Positions 4,932-7,243 of a stretch of DNA of 7,243 nt are shown here, piece after piece. The notes beneath the pieces were generated by a model. It had not been told where the DNA came from and did no database searches. It saw nothing but the letters and a program-made list of their open reading frames with translations. Source of the DNA: M55B112 sp040880545 (GTDB lineage Bacteria > Bacteroidota > Bacteroidia > Bacteroidales > GCA-2748055); assembly GCA_040880545.1 (NCBI GenBank), contig JBBDIE010000034.1:1-7243 (forward strand), read 5' to 3'. Within the stretch, counting starts at the first letter, position 1, and the number at the start of each line of letters is the position of its first letter. The position numbers were made by a program, and so were the translations under genes.

Positions 4932-7088
4932 ATGAAAAACTATACAACGGATCAGATTAAAAGTATTGCGCTGGTAGGTAACGCCGGCTCTGGAAAAACC
5001 ACCCTTGCAGAAGCTATGCTCTATGAGGGTGGGGTTATTGAACGCAGGGGGGATGTGGACAGTAAGAATACAGTATCAGATTATAACCTGATTGAACACG
5101 AGAACGAATCCTCCATTTATTCTACGGTATTGTATACGGAGTATAATAATAAGAAGGTAAATATCCTGGATTCTCCCGGTGCCGATGACTTTGTTGGAGG
5201 TGCAGTAACCAGTCTGCATGTTTCGGGAGCCGCCCTCATGCTGATCAATGCACAGCATGGCGTGGAAGTAGGAACAGAGATCCACAACCGCTGGCTGGAA
5301 AAGTTTGGTAAACCAATGGTGATTGCAATAAACCAGTGTGATCATGATAAGGCTAATTTTGAAAAGACACTGGAAACTGTCAGGGAAAGATTCGGTAACG
5401 GTGTTGTGCTTGCCCAGTTTCCGGTAAATGCAGGTACCGGTTTCAATTCATTCGTGGATCTGATCCAGATGAAACAATATACGTACGGACCGGATGGGGG
5501 AAAACCAACGGTGGAAGAGATTGCGGCAGAACATCAGGAACAGGCCGATGAACTAAGGAACGAACTGATTGAAAAGGCTGCAGAGAACGACGAGAAATTG
5601 ATGGAGCTCTTTTTTGAAAACGACGGGCTCACGGAAGACGAGATGCGCTCAGGAATCACTGCAGGATTAATAACCAGGGGTATGTTTCCTGTATTTTGTG
5701 TTTCGGGTGAAAAAAACATGGGTGTTGGCCGGCTGCTGGAGTTTATCACCAACGCAGTGCCTACAGTCGCCCAGCTTCCTGCACCTCAAACAACGGATGG
5801 TACCGGGGTGGCGTCTGACGGATCAGGAGCCGCATCCCTCTTTGTCTTCAAAACATCATTTGAATCACATATTGGCGAGGTTAACTATTTTAAGGTAATG
5901 TCCGGTGAAATTTCCGAAGGAATGGATGTTACCAATTCCAGGACACAAAATAAGGAGAGGCTTTCACAACTTTTTGCACCATTCGGTAAGAATCGTACGA
6001 AAATTTCCAAACTTCATGCAGGAGATATCGGTTGCACGGTGAAACTGAAAAACACAGCTACTAACGACACCCTCTGCGGACCAGGTGCCAGCCATGTATT
6101 CCCGAAGGTTCCCTATCCAAATCCAAAATTCAGGGCTGCCATCAGGTCGCTCAGCGAGGGTGATGACGAGAAACTGGGAGAGTCGCTGAACAGGATCCAT
6201 GATGAGGACCCCACAGTGATCATTGAGTACAGCAAGGAGCTGAAACAGATTATATTACACGGACAGGGTGAACATCACCTGAACCTTGTTAAATGGCAAC
6301 TGGATCACCTCTACAAGGTTGAATCCGAATTCCTGGCACCCAGGATTCCATACAGGGAGACTATCACCAAGGCAGCCCAGTCTGACTACAGGCACAAGAA
6401 GCAGTCGGGCGGCGCCGGACAGTTCGGCGAGGTACACATGATCATTGAACCCTTTATAGAGGGGACCCCTGAGAAGACAGCTTTCAAGATCAATGGCAAG
6501 GAATTCAAATTGTCCGTTCGCGGAAAAGAGGAGCACGAACTCTCATGGGGTGGAAAGCTCCAGTTCCTGAACTGCATCGTTGGCGGATCCATTGATGCAC
6601 GATTCCTCCCTGCCATCCTGAAGGGTGTAATGGAGAAGATGGAAGAGGGACCGTTGACCGGATCCTATGCCCGCGATATCAGGGTGTATGTATATGACGG
6701 TAAGATGCACCCGGTAGACTCCAACGAGATCTCCTTCATGCTGGCTGGAAGAAATGCATTCAGGGCAGCATTTAAAAATGCAGGACCCAAGATTATGGAA
6801 CCTGTTTACATCGTGGAGGTCCTTGTTCCTTCCGACAGAATGGGTGATGTGATGAGCGACCTTCAGGGCCGGCGTGCCATTGTTCTTGGTATGTCGAGTG
6901 AACGGGGATTTGAGAAGCTATCGGCCAAAGTGCCACTGGCGGAAATGTCGAAATATTCCACGGCACTCAGTTCATTAACTAACGGACGTGCCATGTATTC
7001 CATGACCTTCGATGAGTATGCACCGGTTCCGGGCGACCTGCAGGATGAACTGCTGAAAGCGTACGAAGCGGAGCAGGAGGAAGATTAG
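4932..7088 (+). CDS. fusA2: Divergent elongation factor G paralog (EF-G2 type) with altered GTPase motifs
   Basis: The 718-residue protein has the full EF-G layout: G domain about 1-285, a Gly/Ser/Thr-rich linker near 290-300, domain II to about 395, III about 398-465, IV about 468-620 and V about 622-700, then an acidic tail (EAEQEED). G1 is perfect (GNAGSGKTT, 16-24). The other motifs have changed: switch I reads ENESSI (57-62) where EF-G has ERGITI, G3 is DSPGA (80-84) with Ala84 in place of the catalytic His, G4 is NQCD (134-137) instead of NKxD, and G5 has SG (258-259) for SA. The domain IV tip is kept: QSGGAGQFGEV from 491 and HPVDS with His593. The protein should therefore bind the ribosome, and probably a nucleotide, but hydrolyse GTP poorly or not at all. 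This fits the Bacteroides EF-G2, reported as a GTPase-inactive translocase used in starvation and gut colonisation. The start is the first in-frame ATG in good context. TetM/TetQ is excluded because those keep RGITI and DTPGH. The gene is single, divergent from the str operon. Confidence 0.93.
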   Translation: MKNYTTDQIKSIALVGNAGSGKTTLAEAMLYEGGVIERRGDVDSKNTVSDYNLIEHENESSIYSTVLYTEYNNKKVNILDSPGADDFVGGAVTSLHVSGAALMLINAQHGVEVGTEIHNRWLEKFGKPMVIAINQCDHDKANFEKTLETVRERFGNGVVLAQFPVNAGTGFNSFVDLIQMKQYTYGPDGGKPTVEEIAAEHQEQADELRNELIEKAAENDEKLMELFFENDGLTEDEMRSGITAGLITRGMFPVFCVSGEKNMGVGRLLEFITNAVPTVAQLPAPQTTDGTGVASDGSGAASLFVFKTSFESHIGEVNYFKVMSGEISEGMDVTNSRTQNKERLSQLFAPFGKNRTKISKLHAGDIGCTVKLKNTATNDTLCGPGASHVFPKVPYPNPKFRAAIRSLSEGDDEKLGESLNRIHDEDPTVIIEYSKELKQIILHGQGEHHLNLVKWQLDHLYKVESEFLAPRIPYRETITKAAQSDYRHKKQSGGAGQFGEVHMIIEPFIEGTPEKTAFKINGKEFKLSVRGKEEHELSWGGKLQFLNCIVGGSIDARFLPAILKGVMEKMEEGPLTGSYARDIRVYVYDGKMHPVDSNEISFMLAGRNAFRAAFKNAGPKIMEPVYIVEVLVPSDRMGDVMSDLQGRRAIVLGMSSERGFEKLSAKVPLAEMSKYSTALSSLTNGRAMYSMTFDEYAPVPGDLQDELLKAYEAEQEED

Positions 7089-7117
7089 GGAAGAGATTGA
7101 ACAATAGAGATTGAGAG

Positions 7118-7146
7118 GGTCCTCCGTTTGGGGGACCTTTTTTTTT
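7118..7146 (+). terminator. Rho-independent terminator after the EF-G2 gene
   Basis: GGTCCTCC (7118-7125), a GTTT loop, and GGGGGACC (7130-7137) form an 8-bp stem with one T·G wobble. A run of nine T's follows (7138-7146). It starts 29 nt after the EF-G2 stop codon, so it should end a one-gene transcript. The stem can extend a few pairs at its base, between the purines before it and the T run. Confidence 0.92.
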
Positions 7147-7203
7147 GGGGGGGGAGGAGAAGATGGATGGTAACGGTATTCATCGTTTGAGCCCTTTTTT
7201 TAA

Positions 7204-7238
7204 CCACAGAGGAATCAGACCAGCAAGCTGGCACAGAG
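7204..7238. repeat. Repeat-like intergenic sequence at the right edge
   Basis: CACAGAG occurs twice, at 7205-7211 (within CCACAGAGG) and at 7232-7238, with an inverted repeat CCAGC-AA-GCTGG (7220-7231) between the copies. From memory, ACCACAGAGG...CACAGAG sequences are scattered between genes in many bacterial genomes, including Bacteroidota. The window ends before any neighbouring gene shows, so its extent and nature are uncertain. The bases from 7147 to 7203 hold a run of eight G's and nothing else I can identify. Confidence 0.25.
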
Positions 7239-7243
7239 TTTAG

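Noticed and set aside
4932..7088. EF-G2 as a tetracycline ribosomal protection protein (TetM/TetQ), LepA or RF3
   Set aside because: Ribosomal protection proteins keep RGITI and the DTPGH His. LepA and RF3 have different domain orders. Here domains IV and V are clearly EF-G-like (HPVDS, DRMGDVMSDL).
4932..7088. EF-G2 as a decaying duplicate of fusA
   Set aside because: The frame is unbroken over 718 codons, with conserved domain II-V motifs, a dedicated promoter and a strong terminator.
1..7243. tRNA, rRNA, CRISPR array, insertion sequence or phage attachment site
   Set aside because: No repeat array, transposase frame, terminal inverted repeats or cloverleaf-like sequence was seen on reading the non-coding stretches on both strands.

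Overview
The window looks like a Bacteroidota chromosome, probably near the Bacteroidales. Three things point there. (1) The ribosomal proteins and EF-G have the character of that phylum, and the genes run rpsL-rpsG-fusA-rpsJ-rplC-rplD with no tuf between fusA and rpsJ. (2) Start codons are preceded by A/T-rich sequence with little or no Shine-Dalgarno signal. (3) Both predicted promoters carry the Bacteroidota-type -7 box TAnnTTTG, with a TTG element 18 nt upstream. The family or genus cannot be told from this window.

Minus strand, read from 4583 down to 1: a promoter, then rpsL (S12), rpsG (S7), fusA (canonical EF-G), rpsJ (S10), rplC (L3) and rplD (L4). The last gene runs off the left edge. 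This is the str operon fused directly to the start of the S10 operon. Gaps are 19-59 nt, and rplC and rplD overlap by one base (TAATG). There is no room for the long regulatory leaders known in E. coli between S12 and S7 or before S10.

Positions 4503-4931 are a divergent intergenic region. It holds the two head-to-head promoters, several short palindromes between them, and a leader of about 150 nt in front of the plus-strand gene. That leader has a small hairpin and a possible 23-codon upstream ORF.

Plus strand, 4932-7088: a second, divergent EF-G-like protein of 718 residues (EF-G2/FusA2 type). It keeps the five-domain EF-G layout and a perfect P-loop. In the other GTPase motifs it has changed: Ala replaces the catalytic His of G3, Gln replaces the Lys of G4, and switch I does not match. 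It resembles the Bacteroides EF-G paralog reported to support translation without GTP hydrolysis. A strong rho-independent terminator follows at 7118-7146. The last 100 bases carry no gene and only a short repeat-like sequence.

Together, the minus-strand operon makes core ribosome parts and the standard translocase. The divergent gene supplies what may be a non-hydrolysing, condition-specific alternative to that translocase. The most interesting part of the window is this pairing of the two EF-Gs back to back around a shared regulatory region.
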